A stretch of DNA of 64,000 bases from Caballeronia sp. NK8 (GCF_018408855.1 NZ_AP024322.1:372001-436000); one strand, 5' to 3'; numbered from the stretch's first letter, positions 37,125 through 47,718 are shown. Made by a program: numbers and translations. The notes: a model not told the origin generated them from the letters alone.

Positions 37125-37802
37125 ATTCACCGGGATCTGCACGGCCGCGTTACGCTTGAACTGGGCATGGCGATTCTGCGAGGCGATTTTTCGCCCGGCT
37201 TGCCATTGCCGCGCGAAGCGGAACTGATGGAGCGCTTCGGCGTGAGCCGCACGGTGCTGCGCGAAGCGTTGCGTACGCTCACGTCGAAGGGGCTGATCGA
37301 GTCCAGGCCGAAAGTCGGCACGCGGGTGCGCGCGAAGCATGCCTGGAATCTGCTCGACGCCGACATGCTCGACTGGTATTCGCGCGTCGCGCCGCCGCTG
37401 CAATTCGCGCTCAAGCTTCAGGAGATGCGCGAGATGATCGAGCCGTACGCCGCGGCGCTCGCCGCCGACAATCACGAGGACGGCACGCGCGAACGGCTCA
37501 CGCGCGCGCATCGGGCGATGGCGGACGCGCAGAACGTCGACGAATGGGTGCGCGCCGATCTCGATTTCCATCTTTGCGTGCTCGCCGCGTGCAGCAACGA
37601 ATTGCTGATACCGCTCGGCGCGCTGATCGAGCGCACGCTCGAAGGCCAGTTGCGCCTGAACGCGAAGCGCGCCGAGGTGTACAACGCGTCGCTCGCGGAA
37701 CATACGGCCGTGTTCGATGCGATCATCGCCCGCGATTCGAGCGGCGCGCGCCGCGCGATGGCCACGCTCCTCGGCGTGACGCGCGGACGAATTGAAGGAT
37801 GA
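37125..37802 (+). CDS. GntR/FadR-family regulator, probably of galactonate use (DgoR-like)
   Basis: About 225 residues with an N-terminal winged helix (LELGMAILRGDFSPGLPLP then ELMERFGVSRTVLREALRTL near 50) and a C-terminal FCD effector domain with the metal-binding Asp and His in RADLDFHLCVLAACSNE near 145 and SLAEHTAVFDAI near 190. It resembles DgoR, the galactonate repressor, and is divergent from dgoD. The start is odd: no ATG, GTG or TTG exists in frame between the upstream noncoding region and 37167, which would cut the first DNA-binding helix. An AAAGGGAG site ends 6 bases before ATT at 37125 (ATC at 37122 is closer). I placed the start at this ATT with low certainty. Confidence 0.82.
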   Translation: MHRDLHGRVTLELGMAILRGDFSPGLPLPREAELMERFGVSRTVLREALRTLTSKGLIESRPKVGTRVRAKHAWNLLDADMLDWYSRVAPPLQFALKLQEMREMIEPYAAALAADNHEDGTRERLTRAHRAMADAQNVDEWVRADLDFHLCVLAACSNELLIPLGALIERTLEGQLRLNAKRAEVYNASLAEHTAVFDAIIARDSSGARRAMATLLGVTRGRIEG

Positions 37803-37812
37803 AACCCGCGCG

Positions 37813-38673
37813 CTAGAACGCGTTGAGCGGAATCTTCAGATACGTCGTGCCGTTGCCCGCCGCGTCCGGAAAATGGCCCGCGCGGATGTTCACCTGAATC
37901 GCCGGCACGATGAGCGTCGGCATGCCGAGCGTCGCGTCGCGCGCCTCGCGCATCGCGACGAACTCGTCTTCTGTCTTGCCGCCGCCCACATGAATGTTCT
38001 GTTCGCGTTGCTCGCGTACCGTGCTTTGCCAGCGCGGGCCGCGCGTGTCGGGTGGATAGTCGTGGCAGACGAAAAGCCGCGTATCGGGATCGAGCGTGAG
38101 CAGCCGCTGAATCGACCGATACAGCCTGCGCGCGCTGCCGCCCGGGAAGTCGCATCGCGCGGTGCCGACGTCCGGCATGAAAAGCGTGTCGCCGACGAAC
38201 GCCGCGTCAGCGATCCGGTACGCCATGTCGGCAGGCGTGTGCCCCGGCACGAATAGCGCGCACGCTTCGAGCTCGCCGATCATGAAGCGCTCGCCATCGG
38301 AAAAGAGATGATCGAACTGCGAGCCGTCGAGCTGAAACTCCGGCTCGAGATCGAAGATCTTCTTGAACACGCCCTGAACCGTGCGTATCGATTCGCCGAT
38401 GGCGATCTTCCCGCCGAGTTCGCGCTTCAGATACGGCGCCGCCGAAAGATGATCGGCGTGCGCGTGCGTCTCCAGAATCCATTCGACGCGAAGCCGCTGT
38501 TCATGCACGAACGCGATGACCGCATCGGCGGAGCGCGTCGAGGTGCGCGCGGCGTGCGGATCGTAGTCGAGAACCGGATCGACGATGGCCGCCGGCGCGC
38601 CGGCTTCCTTGTAGACGACATACGTCATCGTGCCGGTGTTGATATCGAAGAAAGGCTGGATGATCGGTTGCAC
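37813..38673 (-). CDS. MBL-fold metallohydrolase, ETHE1/persulfide dioxygenase-like
   Basis: A 286-residue metallo-beta-lactamase-fold protein. The metal motif HxHxDH is in ETHAHADHLSAAP near 72, further ligands are in LFVPGHTPADMAY near 145, FVGDTLFMPDVGTARCDFPGG near 165 (read in parts) and CHDYPPD near 206. The GDTLF...RCDFPGG pattern fits ETHE1-type sulfur dioxygenases and the related Blh proteins of sulfide detoxification rather than glyoxalase II. There is no rhodanese domain. The start codon is GTG at 38673. It is convergent with the GntR regulator, 10 bases apart. Confidence 0.82.
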   Translation of the reverse strand: MQPIIQPFFDINTGTMTYVVYKEAGAPAAIVDPVLDYDPHAARTSTRSADAVIAFVHEQRLRVEWILETHAHADHLSAAPYLKRELGGKIAIGESIRTVQGVFKKIFDLEPEFQLDGSQFDHLFSDGERFMIGELEACALFVPGHTPADMAYRIADAAFVGDTLFMPDVGTARCDFPGGSARRLYRSIQRLLTLDPDTRLFVCHDYPPDTRGPRWQSTVREQREQNIHVGGGKTEDEFVAMREARDATLGMPTLIVPAIQVNIRAGHFPDAAGNGTTYLKIPLNAF

Positions 38674-38736
38674 GCTGGTTCCCCTGTCTGCAATGCGATC
38701 TCCGCTGCATTTGCAATCTTGAGACCGCGATACAGT

Positions 38737-39672
38737 TTAACGCTTCGCGATCGGGGCGGATCGGTTCACCAGCGCGATGCCCGCGAGCACCATCGCCGCG
38801 GCGATCATGAAGCGCGCGGTGAAATGCTCGCCGAGCAGCAGCACGCCGAAGGTGACGCCGAAGATCGGCGTGAGAAACGAGAAGACCGACAGCCGCGACG
38901 CCATATAGCGCGTGAGCAGCCAGAACCACGTCAGATAGCTGATGAACGCGACGACGACCGCCTGATACGCGAGGCTCGCGATCGCCATCGGCGACACGGC
39001 TTCGACATGCGTCTGCCCGATGCCCGCCGCAAGCACGAGCAGCAATACCGCCGATACCGCCAGTTGATAGAAGAGCGTCTTGCTGGCGCTGGCGTGCGCG
39101 AGCGACGAAGCGCGCACGACCACCGTCGTCGCGGCCCAGAAAATGCCCGCCAGGATGCCGAGCGCATCGCCCGCGATGCCGTGCAACGTCGATGCGCTGT
39201 TCGGATTGCCGTGAAGAAAGCCGTCGGCGAATGCGAGCGCGATGCCGCAGAACGCGAGCACGATGCCGCTCCACTGCGTGCGCGACAGGCGCTCGCCCGC
39301 GACGAACCAGTGCAGTCCGAGCGCGGTGAAGCAGGGCGCGGTGTAGAGAAAGACCGCCATGCGCGTGGCCGTCGTGAGGTTCAGGCCGAAGAAGATGCAG
39401 ACGAATTCGCCACCGAACAGCACGCCCGCGAGCAGACCGGCGGGCAGCGTGTCGTCGCGCTGAAAGAGCGGCACGCCGCGCGTGCGCGTCCAGATCCACA
39501 CGAGCAAGGTGGCGATCAGCGAGCGGATGCCGGCCTGCAGCATCGGCGGAATCGACGCGTTCGCTTCCTTGATCGCGACTTGCTGGAATCCCCACGCGCC
39601 GCACAGCGCGATCATCACGATGATGGCGGTGGCGTCGGGGGCGCGGCGCAGGGCGAGGGAGGGCGTGCTCAT
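38737..39672 (-). CDS. EamA-type drug/metabolite exporter (DMT superfamily)
   Basis: A 311-residue inner-membrane protein with ten likely helices in two EamA repeats, the second beginning near 155 (LGILAGIFWAATTVVVRASS). The N-terminal repeat starts AIIVMIALCGAWGFQQVAI. Such proteins export amino acids or small metabolites; the substrate cannot be deduced. It follows gloA by 150 bases on the same strand. Confidence 0.88.
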   Translation of the reverse strand: MSTPSLALRRAPDATAIIVMIALCGAWGFQQVAIKEANASIPPMLQAGIRSLIATLLVWIWTRTRGVPLFQRDDTLPAGLLAGVLFGGEFVCIFFGLNLTTATRMAVFLYTAPCFTALGLHWFVAGERLSRTQWSGIVLAFCGIALAFADGFLHGNPNSASTLHGIAGDALGILAGIFWAATTVVVRASSLAHASASKTLFYQLAVSAVLLLVLAAGIGQTHVEAVSPMAIASLAYQAVVVAFISYLTWFWLLTRYMASRLSVFSFLTPIFGVTFGVLLLGEHFTARFMIAAAMVLAGIALVNRSAPIAKR

Positions 39673-39783
39673 CGGCGGGCTCGGTAGGCGTGGCCGCGGA
39701 GGCCATGCACTGATTTGGAGCGTCGATTGTGCCAGCGAACCGGCTGCGATGAGCGAAAGGTCGCGATGCGCCCGTGGGGATTG

Positions 39784-39808
39784 CGCGCCGCGACGAATGC
39801 GCGGCGCG
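39784..39808 (-). terminator. GC-rich hairpin after gloA
   Basis: CGCGCCGC (39784-39791) pairs with GCGGCGCG (39801-39808), 14 bases beyond the gloA stop. There is no U tract, so it may be a weak or Rho-assisted terminator or a 3' end stabiliser. Confidence 0.4.
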
Positions 39809-39822
39809 AAGTCATGCGTGAA

Positions 39823-40209
39823 TCAGGAATGCTTTTCGATCAGCTCGACCTTGTAGCCGTCCGGATCTTCGACGAATGCGATCACCGTCGTGCCGCCCTT
39901 CACGGGGCCGGCTTCGCGCGTGACCTTGCCGCCTGCCTGACGGATGCGCTCGCACGCGTCGGCGGCGCTGTCCACTTCGAGCGCGATGTGACCGTACGCG
40001 GTGCCGAGGTCGTACTTGTCGGTGCCCCAGTTGTAGGTCAGTTCAAGCACGCTGTGCTCGCTCTCGGGACCGTAGCCGACGAACGCGAGCGTGTACTTAT
40101 ACTCGGGGTTTTCGCTTTGACGCAGCACTTTCATGCCGAGAATGCGCGTGTAGAAATCGATGGAACGCTGCAGGTCGCCGACGCGCAGCATCGTATGGAG
40201 GAGTCGCAT
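39823..40209 (-). CDS. gloA: Lactoylglutathione lyase (glyoxalase I)
   Basis: GloA isomerises the methylglyoxal-glutathione adduct to lactoylglutathione. The 128-residue protein has the VOC start [19 protein letters not shown] with the first metal His, [15 protein letters not shown] with the first Glu, [11 protein letters not shown] with the second His and [12 protein letters not shown] with the second Glu, the four ligands of nickel-type enzymes. ATG 40209 was chosen over the longer open frame because it matches the family length. Confidence 0.96.
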   Translation of the reverse strand: MRLLHTMLRVGDLQRSIDFYTRILGMKVLRQSENPEYKYTLAFVGYGPESEHSVLELTYNWGTDKYDLGTAYGHIALEVDSAADACERIRQAGGKVTREAGPVKGGTTVIAFVEDPDGYKVELIEKHS

Positions 40210-40290
40210 GGTGGGATTCCTGTTGTGTGTTGTTTGCGGGGGACAGGAAGGAAATTGTACCGTCGGCGCTCCCCGCACGCTGAGCGCGCC

Positions 40291-41211
40291 TCAGAGCGCC
40301 GGCAGCAGGTCGGGCGGATGATGCTTGAGCGTATGCCGCGCCTCGCGGAACTCCGGAAAGATCGATTCGACCGTCCGCCAGAAACGCGGGCTGTGGTTCA
40401 TCTCGCGCAGATGCGCGAGTTCATGCGCGACCACGTAATCGATGATCGACAGCGGAAAATGGATGAGCCGCCAGTTCAGGCGGATCTTGCCGTCGCTCGA
40501 GCAACTGCCCCAGCGCGTCGCCGCCGATGACAGCGCATACGCGCGATATTCCACGCCGAGCTTCGCCGCATACACGGCGAGCCGCTCGCCGAAGATGCGC
40601 TTCGCTTCGGACTGCAGCCAGCCCTGCACGCGATCCTTGATCTGCTGCGCGTCGGCGAGCGCGGGCATCGCGAGCGAGAGCACGCAGGTTTCGTCGTCGA
40701 AGGAGAGCGTGCTCGCCGTCGATCCGAGCGACACGCTGATCGTCTTGCCGAGATACGGAAACTGCGCGCCGTCTTTCCATTCGATGCGCGGCAGCGCGCG
40801 CTGCTCGACGCGCGTCTGCCATTCGGTGAGCTTCTTGACGATCCAGGTCTGCTTGTCGAGGATCGCGCTTTCGATGTCCGCGATCGTCACCCAGCGCGGC
40901 GCGGTGATCGCGAGCCCGGTGCCGTCGATGCAAAAGCCGATCGTGCGCCGCGACGAACGGCGCAACCGGTACTCCAGCGCGCCCGCCTTGAGCGTGATGC
41001 GGCGCAGGCGCACGCCATCGGGTAATGGAGCTGGCGGCGCTGCGGGTGTGAGGATGGGAAGGGGATCGCTGCCCGGCACGTCGCCGCGCAGCGGAGCCGG
41101 TCCGTTCGCGGGCGGCGCGCCGGAGTAGGCCGGCGCATGCTCGAACGGCAGATCGAGTTGCAGGGTATCGAGCGCGACGGCGGGGCGCTGTCGCGATGGG
41201 GCTTTCTGCAT
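40291..41211 (-). CDS. YgjP/WLM-type putative zinc metalloprotease (DUF45)
   Basis: A 306-residue protein of the YgjP-like (DUF45, M48-like) metallopeptidase group. The zinc motif HExxH with downstream His is in VVAHELAHLREMNHSPRFW near the C-terminus, preceded by the family's RWGSCSSDGKIRLNWRLI. The first 80 residues are Pro/Ala-rich and poorly conserved. ATG 41211 was preferred; a GTG at 41325 would overlap the end of plsC. The cellular role is not established. Confidence 0.85.
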   Translation of the reverse strand: MQKAPSRQRPAVALDTLQLDLPFEHAPAYSGAPPANGPAPLRGDVPGSDPLPILTPAAPPAPLPDGVRLRRITLKAGALEYRLRRSSRRTIGFCIDGTGLAITAPRWVTIADIESAILDKQTWIVKKLTEWQTRVEQRALPRIEWKDGAQFPYLGKTISVSLGSTASTLSFDDETCVLSLAMPALADAQQIKDRVQGWLQSEAKRIFGERLAVYAAKLGVEYRAYALSSAATRWGSCSSDGKIRLNWRLIHFPLSIIDYVVAHELAHLREMNHSPRFWRTVESIFPEFREARHTLKHHPPDLLPAL

Positions 41212-41293
41212 CGGCTCGGCTTTGCGCTCACGGCGCAGGAATGACGAGAAGAACGAGTAAGGCACGCCGCGGCTCGATTCGAACGCCGCCGCT

Positions 41294-42067
41294 TCAGCGG
41301 CCCGCGCCCGCGGCGCCGGCTTCACCCGGCTGCGCGTTCGGCGCGGCGTAAGCGTGCGGATCGATGCGGCGCATTTCCGCCTCGATCCAGCTTTCGACGC
41401 GCGTGTTCACTTCCTCGGGCGTGAGGCCGGTCGTATCGATCGGCTGGCCGATCGACACCGTGACTATACCCGGATATTTGATGAAGGAATTGCGTGGCCA
41501 CACGTGCCCCGCGTTGTGCGCGATCGGCACGACGGGCGCGCCGGTCGCGACCGCGAAGCGCGCGCCGCCGGTCTTGTACTTGCCCTGGCTGCCCACTTTC
41601 GTGCGCGTGCCTTCGGGAAACATGATGACCCACGCGCCTTCGTTCATGCGCGCGCGGCCTTGGCTCGTCACCGACGTGAACGCGTCGCGCCCCTGCTTGC
41701 GGTCGATGTGCACCATCTTGAGCAGCCCGAGCGCCCAGCCGAAGAACGGCACGTAGAGCAGCTCGCGCTTGAACACGTAGCACAGCGGACGCGGCATCAG
41801 CGCGGGAAAGGCGAGCGTCTCCCACGCGGACTGATGCTTCGACAGCAGCACGGCGGGACCATTGGGCAGGTTCTCCATGCCGTCGATCGTGTAGCGAATG
41901 CCGATCAGATGCCGCAGCACGACGATCGTCGACTTGCACCAGCCGGCGGCCATCCAGTAGCGCTTGTCGGCGCGCATGAACGGAAACGCGATGAAGCAGG
42001 CGATCGCGTACGGCACCGTGTACACGATGAAATAGAGCATCAACAGCAACGAACGGATGAAGCGCAT
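41294..42067 (-). CDS. plsC: 1-acylglycerol-3-phosphate acyltransferase
   Basis: PlsC adds the second acyl chain to make phosphatidate at the inner membrane. The 257-residue protein has a hydrophobic N-terminal helix (LLLMLYFIVYTVPYAIACF), the acyltransferase box in SKHQSAWETL near 75 and the phosphate-binding FPEGTRTKVG near 150. The first box reads HxxxxE, not the textbook HxxxxD; this variant looks tolerated in related proteins, but I cannot verify it here. It follows gmhB by 12 bases. Confidence 0.93.
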   Translation of the reverse strand: MRFIRSLLLMLYFIVYTVPYAIACFIAFPFMRADKRYWMAAGWCKSTIVVLRHLIGIRYTIDGMENLPNGPAVLLSKHQSAWETLAFPALMPRPLCYVFKRELLYVPFFGWALGLLKMVHIDRKQGRDAFTSVTSQGRARMNEGAWVIMFPEGTRTKVGSQGKYKTGGARFAVATGAPVVPIAHNAGHVWPRNSFIKYPGIVTVSIGQPIDTTGLTPEEVNTRVESWIEAEMRRIDPHAYAAPNAQPGEAGAAGAGR

Positions 42068-42079
42068 GGAGTCTCGGCG

Positions 42080-42652
42080 TTACTGAGCGGCGGCGCGGTC
42101 TTGATGCCGCTTGAGGAAGTCGAGCGCGAAGGCGCGCAAGTCCTTGTGGACGACAGTGCCTTCGGGCAACTGACCTTCCTTCAAGGTCTTTTCGCCCTTG
42201 CCGGTGAGCACGAGATGCACGGGAAAGCCGAGCGTCGCGCCCGCCTGCAGATCGCGCAGCGAATCGCCGACGACCGGCGTGTCTTCCGGATCGATCTCGA
42301 AGCGGTCGATGATCTGCTGCAACATGCCCGGCCTCGGCTTTCTGCAATCGCACTGATCTTCGGCTGTGTGCGGGCAGAAGAACACCGCGTCGATGCGCCC
42401 GCCGACCGCCGCGACCGCGCGATTCATCTTCTGATGCATCGCGTTCAGCGCGGCCATGTCGAACAGGCCGCGCCCGATGCCCGACTGATTCGAGGCGATC
42501 GCCACGCGATAACCCGCCTGATTCAGCCGCGCGATCGCTTCGAGACTGCCGGGAATGGCGACCCATTCGTCCGGCGACTTGATGAACGCATCGGAATCGA
42601 CGTTGATCACGCCGTCGCGATCGAGGATGACCAGTTTTCGGTTCATGACCAT
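42080..42652 (-). CDS. gmhB: D-glycero-beta-D-manno-heptose-1,7-bisphosphate 7-phosphatase
   Basis: GmhB removes the 7-phosphate in the synthesis of ADP-heptose for the lipopolysaccharide core. The 190-residue HAD-family protein has the nucleophile motif ILDRDGVINVDSD near 9, ASNQSGIGRG near 54, the structural zinc ligands in FFCPHTAEDQCDCRKPRPG near 92, and VVGDSLRDLQAG near 128. ATG 42652 or 42646 could be the start. It follows glyS by 9 bases. Confidence 0.95.
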   Translation of the reverse strand: MVMNRKLVILDRDGVINVDSDAFIKSPDEWVAIPGSLEAIARLNQAGYRVAIASNQSGIGRGLFDMAALNAMHQKMNRAVAAVGGRIDAVFFCPHTAEDQCDCRKPRPGMLQQIIDRFEIDPEDTPVVGDSLRDLQAGATLGFPVHLVLTGKGEKTLKEGQLPEGTVVHKDLRAFALDFLKRHQDRAAAQ

Positions 42653-42661
42653 GGCGGCGCG

Positions 42662-44761
42662 TCAGGCAGCGAGCTTGGAGATATCAGCGACACAGTTCAT
42701 CTGCTGATGCAATGCGTTGAGCAACGCGAGACGATTGTTGCGCAGCGCGGGGTCTTCCGCGTTCACCATCACGTCGTTGAAGAACGTGTCGACGCTTTCG
42801 CGCAACGCGGCGAGGGCGCTCAGCGCTTCCGTGTAGTTGCGCGCGGCGAGCTGGCTTTGCACGCGCGGCGTGACTTGCTCGATCTGCGCGTACAGATTCT
42901 TCTCCGCCGCCTCGACGAGCAGTTCCTTGTTCACCGACGCAGGCGCGCCCTGTTCCGACTTCTTGAGGATGTTCGAGATGCGCTTGTTGGCCGCCGCGAG
43001 CGCCGCGGCTTCCGGCAGCGCCGCGAACTCGCGCACGGCGTCGAGGCGCGCGACGATATCGTCCAGACGCGTCGGATTCAGGCTCAGCACGGCTTCTATA
43101 TCATTCGCTTCGAAGCCGCGTTCGCGCAACAGGCCGCGCAGGCGATCGAGGAAGAACGCGTAGATGGCTTCGGTCGAATCGGCGACTTGCGGCATGTTCG
43201 CGAACTGGCGTTGCGCCGTGCCGACGAGTTCACGCAGATCGATCGGCAGCTTCTTTTCCAGCAGGATGCGCAGCACGCCGAGCGCATGACGGCGCAGCGC
43301 GAACGGGTCTTTCTCGCCGGTCGGCGCGAGGCCGATGCCCCAGATGCCGACGATCGTCTCCAGCTTGTCCGCGAGCGCAACGGCGGCGCCTACGCCCGTC
43401 GACGGCGTGTCATCGCCCGAGAAGCGCGGCTGATAGTGCTCCGAGCACGCGAGCGCGACTTCTTCCGGCTCGCCGTCGTGACGCGCGTAGTACGTGCCCA
43501 TCGTGCCTTGCAGCTCGGGGAATTCACCGACCATGTCGGTCAGCAGGTCCGCCTTCGCGAGGCGCGCGGCGCGGCGCGTCAACGCGGCGTCGACACCGAC
43601 CATCGGCGCGATTTCACCCGCGAGCGCTTCGAGACGCTCGACGCGCTGCAAGGCCGAACCGAGCTTGTTGTGATAGACGACGTTCGCGAGCAGCGGCACG
43701 CGGTCTTCGAGACGCTTCTTCTTGTCCTGCGTGAAGAAGAACTTCGCGTCGGCGAGACGCGGGCGCACGACGCGCTGATTTCCTTCGACGATCTCGCCCG
43801 GCGTCTTCGTATCGATGTTCGACACGATCAGGAAGCGCGAGCGCAGCTTGCCGTGCTGGTCGGTGAGGGCGAAATACTTCTGGTTGGTCTGCATCGTGAG
43901 GATCAGACATTCCTGCGGCACCTGCAGGAATTCCTCGTCGAAGCGGCATTCGTAGACGACCGGCCATTCGACGAGCGCGTTCACTTCATCGAGCAGCGCT
44001 TCGGGCATCACGACGCGGTCATCGCCTGCAAACGCCTGAAGCTGCGTGCGGATCGATTCGCGGCGATCGTCGAAACTGGCGACGACATGGCCTTTGTGGC
44101 GCAATGTGCTGGCGTAGTCGTCGGCGTTCGCAATCGCGACGAAGCCTTCCGACATGAATCGATGGCCAACGGTCGTATCGCCCGAATCGACGCCGAGCGC
44201 GCTGACCGGCACGACGTGATGCCCGTGCATCGCGATCAGGCGCTGCACCGGACGCACGAACTGCACGCTGGTGCCGTCCGGGCGCTGATAGGTCATGACC
44301 TTCGGGATCGGCAGCTTGCCGAGGGTTTCATCGAGCGCGGCTTGCAGGCCGTCGGCGAGGGTCGCGCCGGGCGCGGCGTAGCGCAGGAAGAACGCTTCGG
44401 CCTTGCCGTCCTGCGCGCGTTCGAGTTCGGCGAGCGGGAAATCAGGGAAGCCGAGCGCCGCGAGCTTCTTCGCGAGCGGCGGCGTGGGATTGCCTTCCTT
44501 GTCGAGCGCAACCGTCACCGGCAGCACTTTTTCGCGCACCTGCTTTTCGGGCGCGACATCGCGCACGTTCTTCACGAGCACAGCGAGGCGGCGCGGCGTC
44601 GCGTACTTTTCGAACGACGGCGCGCCGTCGATCAGATCGCGCGCGGCGAGCCGCTCCACGATGCCTTCGGCAAAAGCAGTGCCGAGACGCGCGAGCGCCT
44701 TCGGCGGCAGTTCTTCGGTGAGCAGCTCGACGAGCAGGGAAGCGTGGTTGGATTGCGTCAT
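42662..44761 (-). CDS. glyS: Glycyl-tRNA synthetase beta subunit
   Basis: The 699-residue beta subunit binds tRNA-Gly in the alpha2-beta2 enzyme. It begins with the family's [20 protein letters not shown] and includes [19 protein letters not shown] (read in part), an HD-like helical region, and a C-terminal DALR anticodon-binding domain ending in VADISKLAA. The start at 44761 (MTQSNHA) was chosen; the open frame upstream overlaps glyQ. It begins 17 bases after glyQ ends. Confidence 0.97.
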   Translation of the reverse strand: MTQSNHASLLVELLTEELPPKALARLGTAFAEGIVERLAARDLIDGAPSFEKYATPRRLAVLVKNVRDVAPEKQVREKVLPVTVALDKEGNPTPPLAKKLAALGFPDFPLAELERAQDGKAEAFFLRYAAPGATLADGLQAALDETLGKLPIPKVMTYQRPDGTSVQFVRPVQRLIAMHGHHVVPVSALGVDSGDTTVGHRFMSEGFVAIANADDYASTLRHKGHVVASFDDRRESIRTQLQAFAGDDRVVMPEALLDEVNALVEWPVVYECRFDEEFLQVPQECLILTMQTNQKYFALTDQHGKLRSRFLIVSNIDTKTPGEIVEGNQRVVRPRLADAKFFFTQDKKKRLEDRVPLLANVVYHNKLGSALQRVERLEALAGEIAPMVGVDAALTRRAARLAKADLLTDMVGEFPELQGTMGTYYARHDGEPEEVALACSEHYQPRFSGDDTPSTGVGAAVALADKLETIVGIWGIGLAPTGEKDPFALRRHALGVLRILLEKKLPIDLRELVGTAQRQFANMPQVADSTEAIYAFFLDRLRGLLRERGFEANDIEAVLSLNPTRLDDIVARLDAVREFAALPEAAALAAANKRISNILKKSEQGAPASVNKELLVEAAEKNLYAQIEQVTPRVQSQLAARNYTEALSALAALRESVDTFFNDVMVNAEDPALRNNRLALLNALHQQMNCVADISKLAA

Positions 44762-44778
44762 TGTTCTGTCGAGCCTCG

Positions 44779-45798
44779 TCAAACCTGTTCGTTGTTGCCC
44801 GTGGGCGAGCTTTCCACTCTCAGCGGCGGCGCCCATGCGGGACGCTGTGCCTCCTGCTCGTCGGTGACGAGGTCGCGATCGCCCCTGACCGGATTGCCGA
44901 GCATCGGGAAGCCGAGCGCTTCGCGCGAATCGTAGTAAGCCTGCGCGACGAGGCGCGACAACGCACGGATGCGGCCGATATACGCCGCGCGCTCCGTCAC
45001 GGAGATGGCGCCGCGTGCGTCGAGAAGATTGAACGTGTGGCCCGCCTTCAGCACGAGTTCGTATGCGGGCAGCGCGAGCTTCGCATCGATCATCTTCTTC
45101 GCTTCTTCTTCGTAGCTCTTGAAGAACGTGAAGAGCAGATCGACGTTCGCGTGCTCGAAGTTGTACGTGGACTGTTCGACTTCGTTCTGGTGATAGACGT
45201 CGCCGTAACTCAGTTGACGCAGCACACGTCCGTTCGGGCCGTCTTCTTCCCACTCGGTCCAGATGAGGTCGTACACGTTCTCGACTTTCTGCAGATACAT
45301 CGCGAGACGTTCGAGACCGTAGGTGATTTCGCCGAGCACCGGCTTGCAATCGAGGCCGCCCGCCTGCTGGAAGTACGTAAACTGCGTCACTTCCATGCCG
45401 TTCAGCCACACTTCCCAGCCGAGACCCCACGCGCCGAGCGTCGGGTTCTCCCAGTCGTCCTCGACGAAGCGCACGTCGTTCTGCTTCAGATCGAAGCCGA
45501 GCGCTTCGAGCGAGCCGAGATACAGATCGAGGATGTTTTCCGGCGCGGGCTTCAGGACCACCTGATACTGATAGTAGTGCTGCAGACGGTTCGGGTTCTC
45601 GCCGTAACGGCCGTCCTTCGGGCGGCGCGACGGTTGAACGTAGGCCGCGCGCCACGGCTCGGGGCCGATCGCGCGCAGGAACGTGTGGACGTGCGAGGTG
45701 CCCGCGCCGACTTCCATGTCGATCGGCTGGAGGAGCGCGCAGCCCTTGTCGTTCCAGTAGGACTGCAGCGTCAGAATGATTTGCTGGAAAGTGAGCAT
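44779..45798 (-). CDS. glyQ: Glycyl-tRNA synthetase alpha subunit
   Basis: GlyQ carries the class II catalytic core that activates glycine. The 339 residues start [19 protein letters not shown] and contain [21 protein letters not shown] near 24 (read in part) and [20 protein letters not shown] near 53, both strongly conserved in the family. A -10-like TAAAAT lies on the minus strand at 45890-45885. glyQ and glyS form one transcript. Confidence 0.97.
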   Translation of the reverse strand: MLTFQQIILTLQSYWNDKGCALLQPIDMEVGAGTSHVHTFLRAIGPEPWRAAYVQPSRRPKDGRYGENPNRLQHYYQYQVVLKPAPENILDLYLGSLEALGFDLKQNDVRFVEDDWENPTLGAWGLGWEVWLNGMEVTQFTYFQQAGGLDCKPVLGEITYGLERLAMYLQKVENVYDLIWTEWEEDGPNGRVLRQLSYGDVYHQNEVEQSTYNFEHANVDLLFTFFKSYEEEAKKMIDAKLALPAYELVLKAGHTFNLLDARGAISVTERAAYIGRIRALSRLVAQAYYDSREALGFPMLGNPVRGDRDLVTDEQEAQRPAWAPPLRVESSPTGNNEQV

Positions 45799-45904
45799 GA
45801 TTGCCTTTGATGCGGGGCGGACACGGCGCGGCCAGCGTCGTGACGACGCGACCCGGAGGCTCGGCCGATGTGCCGAAACGTTGAATTTTAGCCGAACGCA
45901 GAAG

Positions 45905-45936
45905 CGGGCGCGCCTTTTTGGGAAACGGCGCGCCCG
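45905..45936 (-). terminator. Hairpin between lnt and glyQ
   Basis: CGGGCGCGCC (45905-45914) pairs perfectly over 10 bp with GGCGCGCCCG (45927-45936). It lies 49 bases beyond the lnt stop and before the likely glyQ promoter, so it probably separates the two transcription units, though no U tract follows on the minus strand. Confidence 0.5.
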
Positions 45937-45985
45937 GGCGGGGTGAATGCGCGAGCCGCGTTGCGGCTTTCGCTTCAGTGGATGT

Positions 45986-47650
45986 TCAGTTCGTGCCCGG
46001 GCGTTTGCGGTTCGGTGCGAACGCGAATCCGAACGCCAGCAACAGGAGCGATACCGCGATCACCGTCATGTTCCCGCTCGTCACGTACGGCGTGCTGCCC
46101 GACGTGCCTTGCACGCGCGCTTCGAGCACGCCTGTAGTAAAGGTCGGCAGCTTCGACACGACATCGCCGTTCGCCGCGATCACCGCCGTCATGCCGGTGT
46201 TGGTGGCACGCAGCATCGGCCGGCCGGTTTCGATCGATCTCATGCGCGCGATCTGCAAGTGCTGATCGAGCGCGATCGTATTGCCGAACCACGCGAGATT
46301 GGTCGAGTTGACGAGAATGCCTGCGGGCGTTTCCTGCTCGCGGATCGTGCGCGCGATCTCTTCGCCGAAGATGTCCTCGTAGCAGATATCGACGGCGACC
46401 GGCTGGTTGTGCACGAGAAACGCCTTCTGCGCGATCGGCCCGCGCGCGAGATCGCCGAGCGGAATGCCCATCAGGCGCACGAACCAGTGAAAGCCGAGCG
46501 GCACGAATTCGCCGAAGGGCACCAGATGATGCTTGTCGTAGCGATAGACGCCGTTCACGTGCGGCGTGACGCCGAAGAGACTGTTGGTGAAATCGGTCGC
46601 GCGGCCATCGGGGAGAATCGTCACGCCGATCGCGCCGAAGAGAATCGACGAGTTCGTGCTGTCCGCGAAGTTGCGGATCGCGAGGGCGAAGTCCTGCGGA
46701 ATCTGCACGGACAAAACGGGCAGTGCGGTTTCGGGCGTGACGATCAGATCGGCGGGCTTCTCGGTGATGAGCCGCTTGTAGAGCGCGAGCGATTCATCGA
46801 CGCCGGCCTGCTCGAACTTCATCTCCTGCTTCACGTTGCCTTGCAGGAGGCGCACGTCGAGCGGCGCGTTGGCGGGCGTCGTCCATTCGATGCGCGATAA
46901 CAGCATGCCCGCGACGATCAGCGCAACGGCCGTGATGCCCGGCGCGAACGCGAGCCGCCGCGTCTTGCGGAAGTAGGCGGCCTGCACGATCAGCGCGGCG
47001 ACGAGCGCGAGCACCCAGCCGACGCCATACACGCCGGCGATCGCACCGAAGCCCTTCAGCGGTCCGTCGACTTGCGCGTAGCCGCTCGCGAGCCACGGAA
47101 AGCCGGTGAACACGAGGCCGCGCAGCCATTCGCCGAGCGCCCACGCGCTCGCGAACGCAAACGCGCCGTGCCAGGTCGGCGCATAGCGTGGCGACGCGTC
47201 GATGTCGCGTGCGGTCGCGGTGTCTTCATCGCCGAAGCGCGCGCGTCCCGCGACGAACGACCAGACCACGCTCGACAACGCCGGATAGATCGCGAGATAC
47301 AGCGAGAACAGCGCGACGGCGGCAGCGGCGAGCGGCGCGGCCATGCCGCCATAGACGTGCATGCTCACGTAGAGCCACCACACGCCCGTGACGAAGTTGC
47401 CGAAGCCGAACGCCCAGCCGGTCGCGGCGGCGCTCTTCCAGCCGCTGGTGCGCGAGAGCCACGCGAAGAACGACGCGAAGACGACGAGTTCGATCCAGCC
47501 GCCGTGCGGCGTCGGCGCGAAGGAGAGCGTGTTCACGGCGCCGAGCACGGCGGCGACGAGGTAATGCCAGAAGGGCAAGGCGCGCGGCGACTCGGAGATC
47601 ACGGAAGCGTCGCGTTGACGGGAGAGGAAGCGAAACGATGAATCGGCCAT
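45986..47650 (-). CDS. lnt: Apolipoprotein N-acyltransferase
   Basis: Lnt adds the third acyl chain to lipoproteins in the inner membrane. The 554-residue protein has about six N-terminal membrane helices ([19 protein letters not shown] onward), then a periplasmic nitrilase-like domain with the Glu in [13 protein letters not shown], Lys in [16 protein letters not shown] and Cys in [13 protein letters not shown], and a final C-terminal helix. It follows corC by 68 bases, as in many proteobacteria. Confidence 0.96.
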   Translation of the reverse strand: MADSSFRFLSRQRDASVISESPRALPFWHYLVAAVLGAVNTLSFAPTPHGGWIELVVFASFFAWLSRTSGWKSAAATGWAFGFGNFVTGVWWLYVSMHVYGGMAAPLAAAAVALFSLYLAIYPALSSVVWSFVAGRARFGDEDTATARDIDASPRYAPTWHGAFAFASAWALGEWLRGLVFTGFPWLASGYAQVDGPLKGFGAIAGVYGVGWVLALVAALIVQAAYFRKTRRLAFAPGITAVALIVAGMLLSRIEWTTPANAPLDVRLLQGNVKQEMKFEQAGVDESLALYKRLITEKPADLIVTPETALPVLSVQIPQDFALAIRNFADSTNSSILFGAIGVTILPDGRATDFTNSLFGVTPHVNGVYRYDKHHLVPFGEFVPLGFHWFVRLMGIPLGDLARGPIAQKAFLVHNQPVAVDICYEDIFGEEIARTIREQETPAGILVNSTNLAWFGNTIALDQHLQIARMRSIETGRPMLRATNTGMTAVIAANGDVVSKLPTFTTGVLEARVQGTSGSTPYVTSGNMTVIAVSLLLLAFGFAFAPNRKRPGTN

Positions 47651-47718
47651 TGAGCTGAAGCGGAGAGCGAGCGAACGAAGGAGGACGGGCGCGGAATCGT
47701 CCGGCGCCCGCGGCGCGT

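Noticed and set aside
41354..44935. A 1193-codon open frame on the plus strand opposite plsC, gmhB, glyS and glyQ
   Set aside because: It is antisense to four clearly conserved genes, is Arg/Ala/His-rich and reflects high third-position GC. No ribosome site or family motif is visible.
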